Assembly (NCBI GenBank): GCA_038236705.1
Contig: JBBRZN010000004.1
Location: forward strand, 1 to 64,000
Direction of reading: 5' to 3'
Source: AC-32 sp038236705
Lineage (GTDB): Bacteria; Actinomycetota; Thermoleophilia; Gaiellales; Gaiellaceae
Length of the DNA: 64,000 nt
Shown piece after piece: positions 1 through 8,849 of this stretch (positions are counted from its first letter, which is position 1; each line of letters starts with the position of its first letter). Under the pieces are notes generated by a model. That model worked only from the letters and a program-made list of their open reading frames with translations. It was not told the DNA's origin and did no database searches. The translations under genes and the position numbers were made by a program.

Positions 1-10
1 CTCGGAGCCG

Positions 11-1741
11 ATGGGCCTGCGCGTCTGCCTGGACACGCCGTTCGCCTGGTCGCGCCCCCACGACGTCAACGAGCACGTGGCGGGGATCGCGGGCGGGCTG
101 CGCGCACTCGGGCACTCGGTGACGGTGCTGGCTCCGTCGACGCGCGCGGCCGACCTGATCGCCGGGCGGCGAGCGCTCCTGGACGGGGGCAGCGACGAGG
201 TGATCGCCCTCGGGCCGGCTGTCCCCGTTTCGCGGCGCAGCCGCATCGGTGTGCCGGTCGGCGCGCGGGCGAACCTCACGCTCGCGCTCGCCAGGGGCGG
301 CTACGACGTCGTCCACGGCTTCGAGCCCGGCCTGCCGAGCCTCTCGTACCTGGCTCTGCGCGACTCGCGGGCGCTGGCGGTCGCGACCTTCCTTTCGCCG
401 GAGCGGCTCGGCTACCCGCCCGGCCGGGCGCAGCGCGAACGGCTGCTGGGGCGGATCGACGCGCTCGTCGCGACCTCGGAGGCGACCGCGGAAGCCGCGA
501 ACCAGCGCCTACCCGGCGACTACCGAGTGCTCTCGACCGGCGTCGACACGGAGCTCTTCCGGCCTGGCGAGAAACGCCGCCTGGTCGTGCTCGAGTGGCG
601 GCCCGGCGAGCGGCCGCTGCACCGGGCGGTGTCGAGGGCGCTGCGGCAACTGCCCGACTGGGAGCTCGTCCTGCTGCGGACGAAGCCGCTCTCGGGCCGG
701 CCGACGGTCTCGCGCTCGCTGCGCGGCCGCGCGCGTGTGCGAACACTGCGCGACGGCCACGCGCGGGCCGCGCTCCTGAACGAGGCGGCGGTCTTCGTCC
801 CCGCGTTCGACGGTCTCGACCGCGTGATGCTGGAAGCGGCCGCGGCCGGAGCTGCGATCGCCTCGCCGACGGGCGTACGCGAGCAGCCCGAGCTGGTGGC
901 CGCCGAGGTGATGCGGCTGGCCGAGGACGACGCCTACCGCGAGCGTCGCGGAGCCGAGGCGCGAACCGAGGCCGAGGGCCAGAGCTTCGCGGCGGTGGTC
1001 GGCGAGCTCGACGAGATCTACCGGGGGCTCACCGGCAGGCGCCGAACCGAGCGGGTGGCCGACCCGCTCGCCGGCCGCGAGTGGGTGGTCGCCGACCTGC
1101 ACCTGCACACCTCGTGGTCGCACGACTGCCAGATCCCAGTGGCCGACTTGCTCGACCAGGCCGAAGAGCAAGGCCTCGGCGCGATCGCCGTGACCGACCA
1201 CAACGTGTTCGGCGGGGCTCTCGAGGCCGTCGAGCTCGCGCGCGAGCGCGACCTCGTCGTGATCCCGGGCGAGGAGGTGAAGACCGAGGACCAGGGAGAG
1301 GTGATCGGGCTCTTCCTCACGGAGGAGATCCCCCGCAGCCTCTCGTTCGGCGAGACGGTCGCCGCGATCCGCGCCCAGGGCGGGATCGTCTACCTTCCCC
1401 ACCCCTTCGACCGGCTGCACGCCATCCCGGAGCCGGCGACGCTGCACCGGCACCTGGCCGCGGTGGACGTGCTCGAGGTCTACAACGCGCGTCTGCTCTT
1501 CGAGGCCTACAACGACGAAGCGCTCCGGTTCGCGCGCAAGTACGACCTCGCGATGGGCGCCGGATCCGACGCGCACGTGCTCCAGGGCGTGGGCACGGGG
1601 GCAGTGCGGATGCGCGCGTTCGAGGGCGCCGAGGACTTCCTCGTCAGCCTGCGCACGGCCCAGGTGCTGCGCCGGCCGCGCTCCCTGCTCTACCTCCAAT
1701 CGCTCAAGTGGGCGGCCCAGGCCAAGGAAAGAGTGCGCTAG
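11..1741 (+). CDS. Glycosyltransferase fused to a PHP phosphoesterase domain
   Basis: Two domains are visible. Residues 1 to about 345 look like a GT-B (GT4-type) glycosyltransferase, with an N-terminal Rossmann half containing HVAGIAGGLRALGH and a C-terminal half ending in the usual alpha helix. From about residue 355 to the end is a PHP-type metal-dependent phosphoesterase: DLHLHTSWSHD (H364, H366), TDHN, HPFDR and GSDAH supply the metal-ligand set of that family. The glycosyl donor and phosphoester substrate cannot be told; a role in making or remodelling a phosphorylated glycolipid is inference. The frame is open to the window edge, and the only purine-rich stretch (ggag) lies three bases before the ATG, so the true start may be upstream of the window. 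Confidence 0.8.
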   Translation: MGLRVCLDTPFAWSRPHDVNEHVAGIAGGLRALGHSVTVLAPSTRAADLIAGRRALLDGGSDEVIALGPAVPVSRRSRIGVPVGARANLTLALARGGYDVVHGFEPGLPSLSYLALRDSRALAVATFLSPERLGYPPGRAQRERLLGRIDALVATSEATAEAANQRLPGDYRVLSTGVDTELFRPGEKRRLVVLEWRPGERPLHRAVSRALRQLPDWELVLLRTKPLSGRPTVSRSLRGRARVRTLRDGHARAALLNEAAVFVPAFDGLDRVMLEAAAAGAAIASPTGVREQPELVAAEVMRLAEDDAYRERRGAEARTEAEGQSFAAVVGELDEIYRGLTGRRRTERVADPLAGREWVVADLHLHTSWSHDCQIPVADLLDQAEEQGLGAIAVTDHNVFGGALEAVELARERDLVVIPGEEVKTEDQGEVIGLFLTEEIPRSLSFGETVAAIRAQGGIVYLPHPFDRLHAIPEPATLHRHLAAVDVLEVYNARLLFEAYNDEALRFARKYDLAMGAGSDAHVLQGVGTGAVRMRAFEGAEDFLVSLRTAQVLRRPRSLLYLQSLKWAAQAKERVR

Positions 1742-1764
1742 GCGAGAACAGGGTCCTTCCCCTG

Positions 1765-2349
1765 ATGCCAGCCGTGACCGACGAAATCTTCGAGAAGTAC
1801 CTGCAAAAAGCGATCTCCGAGATCAACGATCTCGGGGACGAGATCGGGCGCGCCGCAGGCGAGGGCCGCGTGCCGGTGCTGGGGTCCGGCCATCCGCTTG
1901 CAGACGTCTTCCTCCTGAAGCACGAGCCGCAGCCCGCGGAGGTGCAGGAGGGCGTCGCGTTCTACGGCCGCGCGGGGCAGGCGGTGCTGAAGTCCCTGCA
2001 ACGCCTGAACGTTGATCCGATGGCGATCTATGGGACGAACGCCCTCAAATTCGCGGGGGGCGACGCGGAGGAGGCGCAGCCGTGGCTCGCGCGCGAGCTG
2101 CACATCGTCCAGCCGAAGCTGGTCGTCGTGATGGGCGAGCCGGCGCTCGCGTTCCTGAACGAGCTCGAGTTCCCGCTGGCCGACGCGCTCGAGCCCACGC
2201 TCGGCGAGCTGCAGCGGTTCACGCCTACGATCCAGGCGCTCCACGTGCCCGACATCGACCAGTCGCTCGACGAGCAACCCGCCAAGACGAAATTATGGAA
2301 CGCGTTCAAGACGCTGGGCCCCTGGTGGGCCGAGCTTCCGCCCTACTGA
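1765..2349 (+). CDS. Uracil-DNA glycosylase superfamily protein, cysteine-less
   Basis: The 194-residue product follows the layout of family 4 uracil-DNA glycosylases. FYGRAGQAVLKSL replaces the usual FVGRAGxLL, IYGTNALKF replaces the TNxVKC strand, PKLVVVMGEPAL matches the PKxIVxLGxxA strand, and HVPDID sits where the HP(S) motif lies. None of the four Fe-S cysteines of family 4 is present (KF replaces KC), and the N-terminal GEAPG motif is degenerate. It is therefore either a cluster-free relative or a non-enzymatic homologue. The ATG at 1765 was chosen; a GTG at 1774 is also possible. The 3' end overlaps the next gene by 55 bases. Confidence 0.65.
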   Translation: MPAVTDEIFEKYLQKAISEINDLGDEIGRAAGEGRVPVLGSGHPLADVFLLKHEPQPAEVQEGVAFYGRAGQAVLKSLQRLNVDPMAIYGTNALKFAGGDAEEAQPWLARELHIVQPKLVVVMGEPALAFLNELEFPLADALEPTLGELQRFTPTIQALHVPDIDQSLDEQPAKTKLWNAFKTLGPWWAELPPY

Positions 2350-3062
2350 CCCGGAGCGCGGCGGCGTTCGTCGCGCTCGCCGCCGCGGTCGGCACCTATT
2401 ACGGAGTCCACCAATGGCTCTTCGACTTGTCCCTCTGGGCGGCCATTGCCTGGCTTTCCTTCGTGGTGATCCCGGCGGTGTTCGGGCTCGTGTACCTGGT
2501 GCTGCCGCTCTGGCGCGCCCCTGCGCTCTGGCTCTTGATCGCAGCGGTCGGCTTCGGGGCTCTGGCCGCAGTGCTCCAGCTAGCGGGGGCCGGGCCGGTG
2601 GCGACCTTCGCGAAGCTCGCTGCGATGACGGCCATCGGGTGGTGTTTCCTGCGCTTCTTCGAGGAGCTGAGCTGGGTCGTGCTCGTCGCGGTGATCGTGC
2701 CCTGGGTGGATTCGTACTCGGTCTGGCGCGGACCGACGAAGGAGATCACCACGAACCAGCCTGACGTCTTCTCCGCACTTTCGATCACCTTTCCGGTTCC
2801 GGGCCAGGAAGGCGGCGCGAAGCTCGGCCTGCCGGACCTGCTCTTCTTCGCGCTCTTCCTCGGCACGAGCGCTCGCTTCAGGCTGCGCACCTTCTGGACG
2901 TGGCTGTGCCTGACGGCCTCGCTCGGGGGCACGATCGCCCTGGCGACCGCCTTCGACGTCAACGGCCTGCCCGCGCTGCCGCTGCTGTGCCTCGGCTTCC
3001 TGGTCGCGAACGCGGATCTCCTCTGGCGGGAGATCCGCCCGAAGCTCAGCCGCTCGGGTTGA
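2295..3062 (+). CDS. Presenilin-like (A22-type) intramembrane aspartyl protease homologue
   Basis: This 255-residue integral membrane protein has about eight hydrophobic segments. Three presenilin/signal-peptide-peptidase signatures occur in the right order: an Asp in a membrane segment (VPWVDSYSVW, D139, where the family has YD), a second Asp in KLGLPDLLFF (D181, where the family has GLGD), and GLPALPL (residues 224-230), matching the PAL motif. Family knowledge says the two Asp residues form the catalytic pair. Here the second Gly of GxGD is Pro, so activity is uncertain. Substrates are unknown. The ATG at 2295 lies inside the glycosylase-like gene; a GTG at 2325 is the alternative. No ribosome binding site is obvious for either. 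Confidence 0.6.
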   Translation: MERVQDAGPLVGRASALLTRSAAAFVALAAAVGTYYGVHQWLFDLSLWAAIAWLSFVVIPAVFGLVYLVLPLWRAPALWLLIAAVGFGALAAVLQLAGAGPVATFAKLAAMTAIGWCFLRFFEELSWVVLVAVIVPWVDSYSVWRGPTKEITTNQPDVFSALSITFPVPGQEGGAKLGLPDLLFFALFLGTSARFRLRTFWTWLCLTASLGGTIALATAFDVNGLPALPLLCLGFLVANADLLWREIRPKLSRSG

Positions 3063-3095
3063 GCCGCCAGAGAATCGGCTGCGCGACACATGTCT

Positions 3096-3110
3096 CGGGG
3101 TCAGACCCCG
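3096..3110. terminator. Hairpin between convergent genes
   Basis: CGGGG, a TCAGA loop and CCCCG form a short GC hairpin in the 51-base gap between the stop codons of the presenilin-like gene (plus strand) and the RNA methyltransferase gene (minus strand). It lacks a T-tract, so its role as a bidirectional terminator is an inference from position. Confidence 0.4.
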
Positions 3111-3113
3111 GGG

Positions 3114-4478
3114 TTAGCCGCGAATGAGGAGCGCGACCGCCTCGACGTGCGGCGTGTGCGGGAACATGTCGACCGGCCGTACCCGCTCGAGCGCGTAGCC
3201 CCACTCGGCGCCGAGCTCCTTCACGTTGCCGGCGAGCGTGGTCGGGTTGCACGAGACGTAGACGATCCTCGAGGCCTCGAGGCGCCCGAGCCGCCGTAGT
3301 GCCTTGTTCGAGAGCCCCGCCCGCGGCGGGTCGACCACCACCACGTCGGGCGGGCCTGCCCGGTCGCGCAGCTCCTCCAGCGACGCCCCGACCTCGCCCG
3401 CGAAGAAGGCCGCGTTCGAGATCCCGTTCAGGTCGGCGTTCTCGAGCGCGCAGGCGACCGACTCCTCGGAGACCTCCACCCCCCACACCGTCAGCGCCTG
3501 TGACGCGAGCGTCAGCCCGATCGTCCCGATCCCGCAGTAGAGGTCGTAGACGGTCTCGTTGCCGGTCAGCGCCGCGTACTCGCCGGCGAGCGCGTAGAGG
3601 CGCTCGGCCATCCCGGTGTTCGTCTGCAGGAACGCGTTCGGGCGAACGCGGAAGCGCAGGCCGCAGAGCTCCTCCTCGATCGCCTCCTCGCCCCAGAGCA
3701 GCGTCGTCGGCAGGTTCGTCACCTCGGCCGGCGTGTCGTTCACCGCCCAGTGGATCGAGCGAACCTCGGGGAACCGTCGCAGCACCTCGACGAGCTCGTC
3801 CCGGTCGAACTTCTCGCCCGCCGCGGTCACGAGCTGCACCAGCGCCTGCCCGGTGTTGCGCCCCTCCCGGATCACGAGATGCCGCAGGTAGCCCGTGTGC
3901 TCGGCCTGGTCGTAGGCCTCGAGGCCCTCGGCGCGAGACCAGTCGCGCACGGCGTCCCGCAGCGCGTTGCCGAGGTCGGTCGTCAGCCAGCAGCGGCGGA
4001 TGTCGAGCACCTCGTCCCAACGGCCCGCCCTGTGGAAGCCGAGGGCCGGACCCTCCGGTGTGGCTGTGAACGAGTACTCGAGCTTGTTGCGGTAGTGGAA
4101 GACCTCGACCGCGGGCATGATCGGCTCCAGCGGAGGCTCCGCGATTCCGCCGATCCGCCGCAGCGCATCGGCCACCTGCTCGTGCTTGGCCGCGACCTGC
4201 GACTCGTAGGCGAGGTCCTGGAAGCGGCAGCCGCCGCAGGCCGGGTAGTGCCGGCACGGCGCCTCGACCCGCAGCGGGCTCGGCGTCACCACGTCGACCG
4301 CGAGCGCCTCGGCGTGGTTGCGCTTCACCTTCGTCACGCGCGCACGAACGACGTCGCCGGGCAGCCCGCGCCGGACGAAGACGACGAACCCGTTCAAGCG
4401 CGCCACGCCGTTCCCGCCGTAGGCGAGCGAGTCGATCTGGAGCTCGAGCTCCTGGTCCTTCGTTACGGGGGCAGCCAT
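3114..4478 (-). CDS. rlmD: RNA (uracil-5-)-methyltransferase, RlmD/TrmA family
   Basis: The 454-residue product begins with a TRAM RNA-binding domain (about 5-65). It continues with a cysteine cluster CRHYPACGGC (about 77-86) that in this family binds a 4Fe-4S cluster, then a central domain and an AdoMet-binding Rossmann fold (TVYDLYCGIGTIGL). The catalytic nucleophile motif is VSCNPTTLAGN near residue 405. The family makes 5-methyluridine in 23S rRNA or tRNA; which position is methylated here cannot be told, so rlmD is the family-level name. The ATG lies four bases after the stop of yjbQ, so the two are probably cotranscribed. Confidence 0.85.
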   Translation of the reverse strand: MAAPVTKDQELELQIDSLAYGGNGVARLNGFVVFVRRGLPGDVVRARVTKVKRNHAEALAVDVVTPSPLRVEAPCRHYPACGGCRFQDLAYESQVAAKHEQVADALRRIGGIAEPPLEPIMPAVEVFHYRNKLEYSFTATPEGPALGFHRAGRWDEVLDIRRCWLTTDLGNALRDAVRDWSRAEGLEAYDQAEHTGYLRHLVIREGRNTGQALVQLVTAAGEKFDRDELVEVLRRFPEVRSIHWAVNDTPAEVTNLPTTLLWGEEAIEEELCGLRFRVRPNAFLQTNTGMAERLYALAGEYAALTGNETVYDLYCGIGTIGLTLASQALTVWGVEVSEESVACALENADLNGISNAAFFAGEVGASLEELRDRAGPPDVVVVDPPRAGLSNKALRRLGRLEASRIVYVSCNPTTLAGNVKELGAEWGYALERVRPVDMFPHTPHVEAVALLIRG

Positions 4479-4482
4479 GCGT

Positions 4483-4881
4483 CTAGCGCAACGCGGTGAC
4501 GTAGACCTTGCGCTCCCGCGGCCCGTCGAACTCGCAGAAGAAGATGCCCTGGTAGCGGCCCAGGGCGAGCTTGCCTTCCTGCAGCGGCACGAGCACCTCG
4601 GGGCTCATCAGCGAGGCCCGCATGTGCGAGGGCGCGTTCGGCCCGTCAGCGTCGTCGTGCTTCCAGGCCCAGCCGTCCTCGACGATCTTCTCCATCGCGG
4701 ACTCGATGTCGTTGGAGAGCGCGGGATCGATGTCCTCGTTGATGGTCACGCCGGCAGTCGTATGAGGCACGTAGACGAGCGCTGCGGCGGCCCCGTCGAC
4801 CCCGTTGAGCGCTTCTTCTACCTGCGTCGTGATGTCGAGCAGCTGCGTGCGCCGCTCGGTCGAGATGCTGATCTCTCGCAC
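4483..4881 (-). CDS. yjbQ: YjbQ family protein (secondary thiamine-phosphate synthase type)
   Basis: A complete single-domain UPF0047/YjbQ protein of 132 residues. The conserved HTTAGVTINE motif (about 42-51), the DGPNAPSHM segment (about 82-90) with its metal-binding His, and the terminal GPRERKVYVT strand are all present. Homologues have weak thiamine-phosphate synthase activity, but the physiological function is unsettled. Translation appears to start at a GTG at 4881. Only 18 bases separate it from the divergently transcribed peptidase gene, so the two promoters must overlap each other or the coding regions. Confidence 0.85.
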   Translation of the reverse strand: MREISISTERRTQLLDITTQVEEALNGVDGAAAALVYVPHTTAGVTINEDIDPALSNDIESAMEKIVEDGWAWKHDDADGPNAPSHMRASLMSPEVLVPLQEGKLALGRYQGIFFCEFDGPRERKVYVTALR

Positions 4882-4899
4882 CCGGGTATCCTACGGGCT

Positions 4900-6393
4900 G
4901 TGCCGAGCGAGACGCCGACATCGCCCGTCGAGCTCGACGCGTACCGGGCCGACGCCGACCGCTTCCTCGCCGAGCTCGACGAGGAGTACTACCTCCACTA
5001 CGCGGGCCTGAAGGACCGGCTCGACCTCGAGGCGATCTACGAGCGCCACGCGATGCTGACCGAGCTCGAGAACGTGCAGGCCCTCGGCGCGTCGGTGAAC
5101 GGCGACCGGGGGATCCGCGAGCTCTGGCACTTCGGCTGCGACGGTTACATCGGGAAGCTGACGCGGGAGCACGCCGAGAAGGAGGCCGCGCTCGAGGCCG
5201 AGCTCGAGGTGACCGTCGACGGCGAGACGATCCCCTTCCGGATGCTGCGCCCGACGATGGCGAACGAGCCCGACCGCGGGCGCCGCGAGAAGCTCGACCG
5301 CGCGATGTGGGAGGCGACCGAGGAGCACCTGAACCCGATCTACCTCGAGAGCATCCAGGTGGTGCGCGGCGCCTTGCCGCAGCTCGGCGCCTCGACCTAC
5401 GTCGAGCTGTACGAGCGCTTCGGCCTCGAGCTGCGCAACCTCGCCCGCCAGTGCGAGTCCTTCCTCGATTCGACCGAGCAGCTCTACGAGGACACGGTCG
5501 ACCGGGCCACCCGCGATTTGCTCGGCCTCTCGCTCGACGAGCTGCAGCGCTGGGACCTCCAGCGGATGATCCGCTCGCCGCAGTGGGACGAGGGCTTCCC
5601 GGGCGACAAGATGGTGCCGGCGCTGAAGGCGACTCTCGCCGACCTCGGGATCGACCTCGACAGCCAGGCCAACGTTCACCTCGATATCGAGCAGCGCCCG
5701 CAGAAGTCGCCGCGGGCGTTCTGCGCGCCGATCGAGGTGCCCGACAAGGTGATGCTCGTGATCCAGCCGATCGGCGGAGCCGACGACTGGCGCGCCTTCT
5801 TCCACGAGGCCGGGCACACCGAGCACTACGCGAACACCTCGCGCGACCTGACGATGGAAGAGAAGCGGCTCGGCGACGTCGCGGTCACCGAAGGCTGGGC
5901 GATGCTGCTGCAGCACCTGACCGACGAGCCCGGCTGGCTCTCGCGCAAGCTCGACTTCCCGCGGCCGGACGAGTACGCCTCCGAAGGGATGATGTGGCTG
6001 CTCTTCTTCGTGCGCCGCTACTGCGCCAAGCTGCTGTACGAGCTCGAGTTCCACTCCAGCGACGACCTCTCCGAGATGCCGAAGCGCTACCTCGAGCTGC
6101 TCGGCAACGCGACGAAGATCGAGCCGAGCCCGGCGAACTACCTCGCCGACATCGACGCCGGCTTCTACGTCTACTCGTACCTGCGCTCGTGGGCGCTCGA
6201 GACGCAGCTGCGCGAGTACCTGTGCGAGCGCTTCGGAAGCGAGTGGTTCACCCAGCGCGAGGCCGGCTCGCTCCTCCGCGAGCTGTGGGCCGAGGGCCAG
6301 AAGCCGACCGCGGACGAGCTACTCAAGGACGTCACCGGCGCCGAGCTGGAGCTGGCCTCGGTCGACAGCCGGATCCGCGAGACGCTGCGCTAG
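4900..6393 (+). CDS. M3-like zinc metallopeptidase
   Basis: This 497-residue soluble protein carries a gluzincin-type zinc motif, FHEAGH (H302, E303, H306). A likely third ligand is E331 in VAVTEGWA, which lies at the spacing typical of M3 oligopeptidases and related enzymes. The N-terminal 290 residues are mostly helical, as in oligoendopeptidase F relatives. There is no signal peptide, so a cytoplasmic peptidase is expected; substrates are unknown. The start is GTG at 4900, the first start that keeps the frame clear of the divergent yjbQ gene. It could equally belong to a carboxypeptidase-like branch of the same fold. Confidence 0.75.
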   Translation: MPSETPTSPVELDAYRADADRFLAELDEEYYLHYAGLKDRLDLEAIYERHAMLTELENVQALGASVNGDRGIRELWHFGCDGYIGKLTREHAEKEAALEAELEVTVDGETIPFRMLRPTMANEPDRGRREKLDRAMWEATEEHLNPIYLESIQVVRGALPQLGASTYVELYERFGLELRNLARQCESFLDSTEQLYEDTVDRATRDLLGLSLDELQRWDLQRMIRSPQWDEGFPGDKMVPALKATLADLGIDLDSQANVHLDIEQRPQKSPRAFCAPIEVPDKVMLVIQPIGGADDWRAFFHEAGHTEHYANTSRDLTMEEKRLGDVAVTEGWAMLLQHLTDEPGWLSRKLDFPRPDEYASEGMMWLLFFVRRYCAKLLYELEFHSSDDLSEMPKRYLELLGNATKIEPSPANYLADIDAGFYVYSYLRSWALETQLREYLCERFGSEWFTQREAGSLLRELWAEGQKPTADELLKDVTGAELELASVDSRIRETLR

Positions 6394-6526
6394 GTAGCCC
6401 GAACCGCCGCTGCGCCAGGCGGATCGCCGAGGAGAGCTTCGCCGGGCGAACGCGGCCCATGCGCGCGCGATCACGCTCTACACCCTAGTCCGCGCTCCGT
6501 CCTGGGTACGTGCATAAGCTCTATTC

Positions 6527-7867
6527 ATGACCAGAACCCGAGTGCTGATCGCGGGCGCTGCCGGCCGCGACTTTCACAACTTCAACCTCGTCTACCGCGG
6601 CCGCGATGAGTACGACGTGGTCGCCTTCACGGCGACGCAGATCCCGAACATCGACGGTCGCGTCTACCCCGCCGAGCTGGCGGGCTCGCTCTACCCGGAG
6701 GGCATCCCGATCTGCCCCGAGAGCGAGCTCGAGGAGCTGATCGCCCGGCACGAGGTGGACGAGGTCGTCTTCGCCTACTCCGACGTCACGCACGAGCACG
6801 TGATGCACATCGGCTCACGCGTGCTCGCGGCAGGCGCGTCCTACCGGCTGATCTCGCCCGCCGAGACGATGCTCACCTCGACCAAGCCGTCCGTGGCCGT
6901 CTGCGCCGTGCGAACTGGCTCGGGCAAGAGCCAGACCACGCGCCACATCGCGGCGCTGCTCCGCGAGTCCGGGAAGCGTGTCGCCGTTCTCCGCCACCCG
7001 ATGCCCTACGGCGATCTGACGAAGCAGGCAGTCCAGCGCTTCGAGCGCTACGAGGATCTCGACGCCGCCGACGCCACGATCGAGGAGCGCGAGGAGTACG
7101 AGCCGCACATCGCCGAGGGCAACCTCGTCTTCGCCGGAATCGACTACGCGGCGATCCTCGACCGCGCGGAGCAGGAGGCCGACGTGATCCTCTGGGACGG
7201 CGGCAACAACGACACGCCGTTCGTGAAGCCGAATGTGCACGTGGTCGTGGTCGACCCGCACCGGGCCGGGCACGAGCTGCGCTACCACCCCGGCGAGACG
7301 AACCTACGCATGGCCGACGTCTGCGTGGTGAACAAGGTCGACAGCGCGTCGCAGGAAGGGATCGACGCGGTGCTCGACTCGATCCGGACGCACAACCCCG
7401 GCGCGCGGATCGTGCTCGCGGCGTCGCCATTCCACGTCGAGGGCGACCCCGCCGAGATCGCCGGGAAGCGCGTGCTCGCGATCGAGGACGGGCCGACGTT
7501 GACCCACGGCGAGATGGCCTACGGCGCCGCGGTTCTGGCTGCGAAGGCCAACGGCGCCGCCGAGCTGATCGACCCGCGCGAGTGCGCGGTCGGCTCCATC
7601 GCCCAGACCTTCGAGGACTACCCGAACATCGGGGCGCTGCTGCCCGCGATGGGCTACGGGCGCAAGCAGATGGACGACCTCAAGGCGACGATCGAGGCCT
7701 GCAATGCGGAGCTCGTGCTGATCGGGACACCGATCGACCTGCGCAAGCTGATCGACCTCGACGTGCCCGCGCTGCGGATCACGTACCGGCTCCAGGAGGT
7801 CGGGGAGCCCACGCTTGCAGACGTCCTCCGTGAGCGCGGGTTGATCGGCGCCACCGCCCTCGTGTGA
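6527..7867 (+). CDS. Cyclic 2,3-diphosphoglycerate synthetase-like P-loop protein
   Basis: This 446-residue protein has an N-terminal Rossmann-like domain (LIAGAAGRDFHNFN), then a P-loop domain with AVRTGSGKSQT (127-137) and a GTPase-like specificity motif NKVD (269-272). WDGGNND and DPHRAG are typical of the cyclic 2,3-diphosphoglycerate synthetase family known from methanogens. Bacterial members are usually of unknown function, so synthesis of cDPG here is not shown. The start is ATG at 6527. The stop overlaps the start of carbamate kinase by four bases (GTGA), which implies translational coupling and a shared role with carbamoyl phosphate or nucleotide metabolism. Confidence 0.75.
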   Translation: MTRTRVLIAGAAGRDFHNFNLVYRGRDEYDVVAFTATQIPNIDGRVYPAELAGSLYPEGIPICPESELEELIARHEVDEVVFAYSDVTHEHVMHIGSRVLAAGASYRLISPAETMLTSTKPSVAVCAVRTGSGKSQTTRHIAALLRESGKRVAVLRHPMPYGDLTKQAVQRFERYEDLDAADATIEEREEYEPHIAEGNLVFAGIDYAAILDRAEQEADVILWDGGNNDTPFVKPNVHVVVVDPHRAGHELRYHPGETNLRMADVCVVNKVDSASQEGIDAVLDSIRTHNPGARIVLAASPFHVEGDPAEIAGKRVLAIEDGPTLTHGEMAYGAAVLAAKANGAAELIDPRECAVGSIAQTFEDYPNIGALLPAMGYGRKQMDDLKATIEACNAELVLIGTPIDLRKLIDLDVPALRITYRLQEVGEPTLADVLRERGLIGATALV

Positions 7868-8772
7868 CCGCAGTCGTCGCCCTCGGCGGGAACGCGCTCA
7901 TGCGGCCCGGCGAGCGCGGCACCGCGGCCGAGCAGCGCGCGAACCTGCGCGAGGCCTGCGCCGCGCTGCGGCCGCTCCTGGACGAGCGCGAGCTCGTGAT
8001 CACGCACGGAAACGGCCCCCAGGTCGGCAACGAGCTCCTGCGGCACGAGCGCGGCGCCGACGAGGCGCCGCCGCTGCCGCTCTACCTCGCCGTGGCCCAG
8101 ACGCAGGCCGAGATCGGCGCGCTGATCGAGAGCGAGCTCGAGCCCGTCGCCGAACGACCCGTCGTGTGCCTACTCACGCACGTGCTCGTGGCCGAGGACG
8201 ATCCCGCCTTCGAGGAGCCGACGAAGCCGGTCGGGCCCTTCTACGCCGAGGACAGGGCACGCGAGCTCGAGCAGGATCGCGGCTGGAAGGTCTTGCATGA
8301 CGCGGGCCGAGGCTGGCGCCGCGTCGTCCCCTCGCCGCAGCCTCTGGAGGTCGTCGAGCTCGAGGCGATCCGCGCGCTCCTCAGTTCGGGCGCTATCGTC
8401 GTGGCCTGCGGCGGCGGCGGGATCCCCGCGGCCAGGCGCGGCGCCCGCCTCGCAGGCATCGACGCCGTGATCGACAAGGATCGCGCCTCGGCGTTGCTCG
8501 CGCGCAGGCTCGACGCCGACCGGCTCGTAATCCTCACGGAGGTTCCCGCCGTCTACAGCGCGTTCGGCACCGAGCAGCAGAAGGAGCTGCGCGAGCTGAG
8601 CGCGGACGAGGCCGAGTCCCTCCTGCCGGAGCTCGCGGCGGGCTCGATGCGCCCCAAGCTCGAGGCAAGCGTGGATTTCGTCCGGGCCACCGGGCACGAA
8701 GCGCTGATCACCTCTCCCGCCGCCCTTGGCGAGGCCCTCGAGGGCCGCTCGGGCACCCGCATCCGGCCCTAG
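7864..8772 (+). CDS. arcC: Carbamate kinase
   Basis: A 302-residue amino-acid-kinase-fold protein matching carbamate kinase along its length: VVALGGNALMRPGE at the N-terminus, ITHGNGPQVGN, VACGGGGIPA and a DKDRASALLA segment. The family interconverts ATP plus carbamate with ADP plus carbamoyl phosphate, normally the last, ATP-yielding step of arginine-deiminase or related ureido catabolism. It starts at a GTG overlapping the upstream stop codon. No arginine deiminase lies nearby, but an ornithine carbamoyltransferase gene is about 6 kb downstream in the same direction. Confidence 0.9.
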   Translation: MTAVVALGGNALMRPGERGTAAEQRANLREACAALRPLLDERELVITHGNGPQVGNELLRHERGADEAPPLPLYLAVAQTQAEIGALIESELEPVAERPVVCLLTHVLVAEDDPAFEEPTKPVGPFYAEDRARELEQDRGWKVLHDAGRGWRRVVPSPQPLEVVELEAIRALLSSGAIVVACGGGGIPAARRGARLAGIDAVIDKDRASALLARRLDADRLVILTEVPAVYSAFGTEQQKELRELSADEAESLLPELAAGSMRPKLEASVDFVRATGHEALITSPAALGEALEGRSGTRIRP

Positions 8773-8849
8773 CCGAGCCCTGCGCCGAACCGGATCGAGC
8801 GCGCCGGCGAATCAGGCGCACTACGACTCCGAGGGGAGAAGGGAATGCC

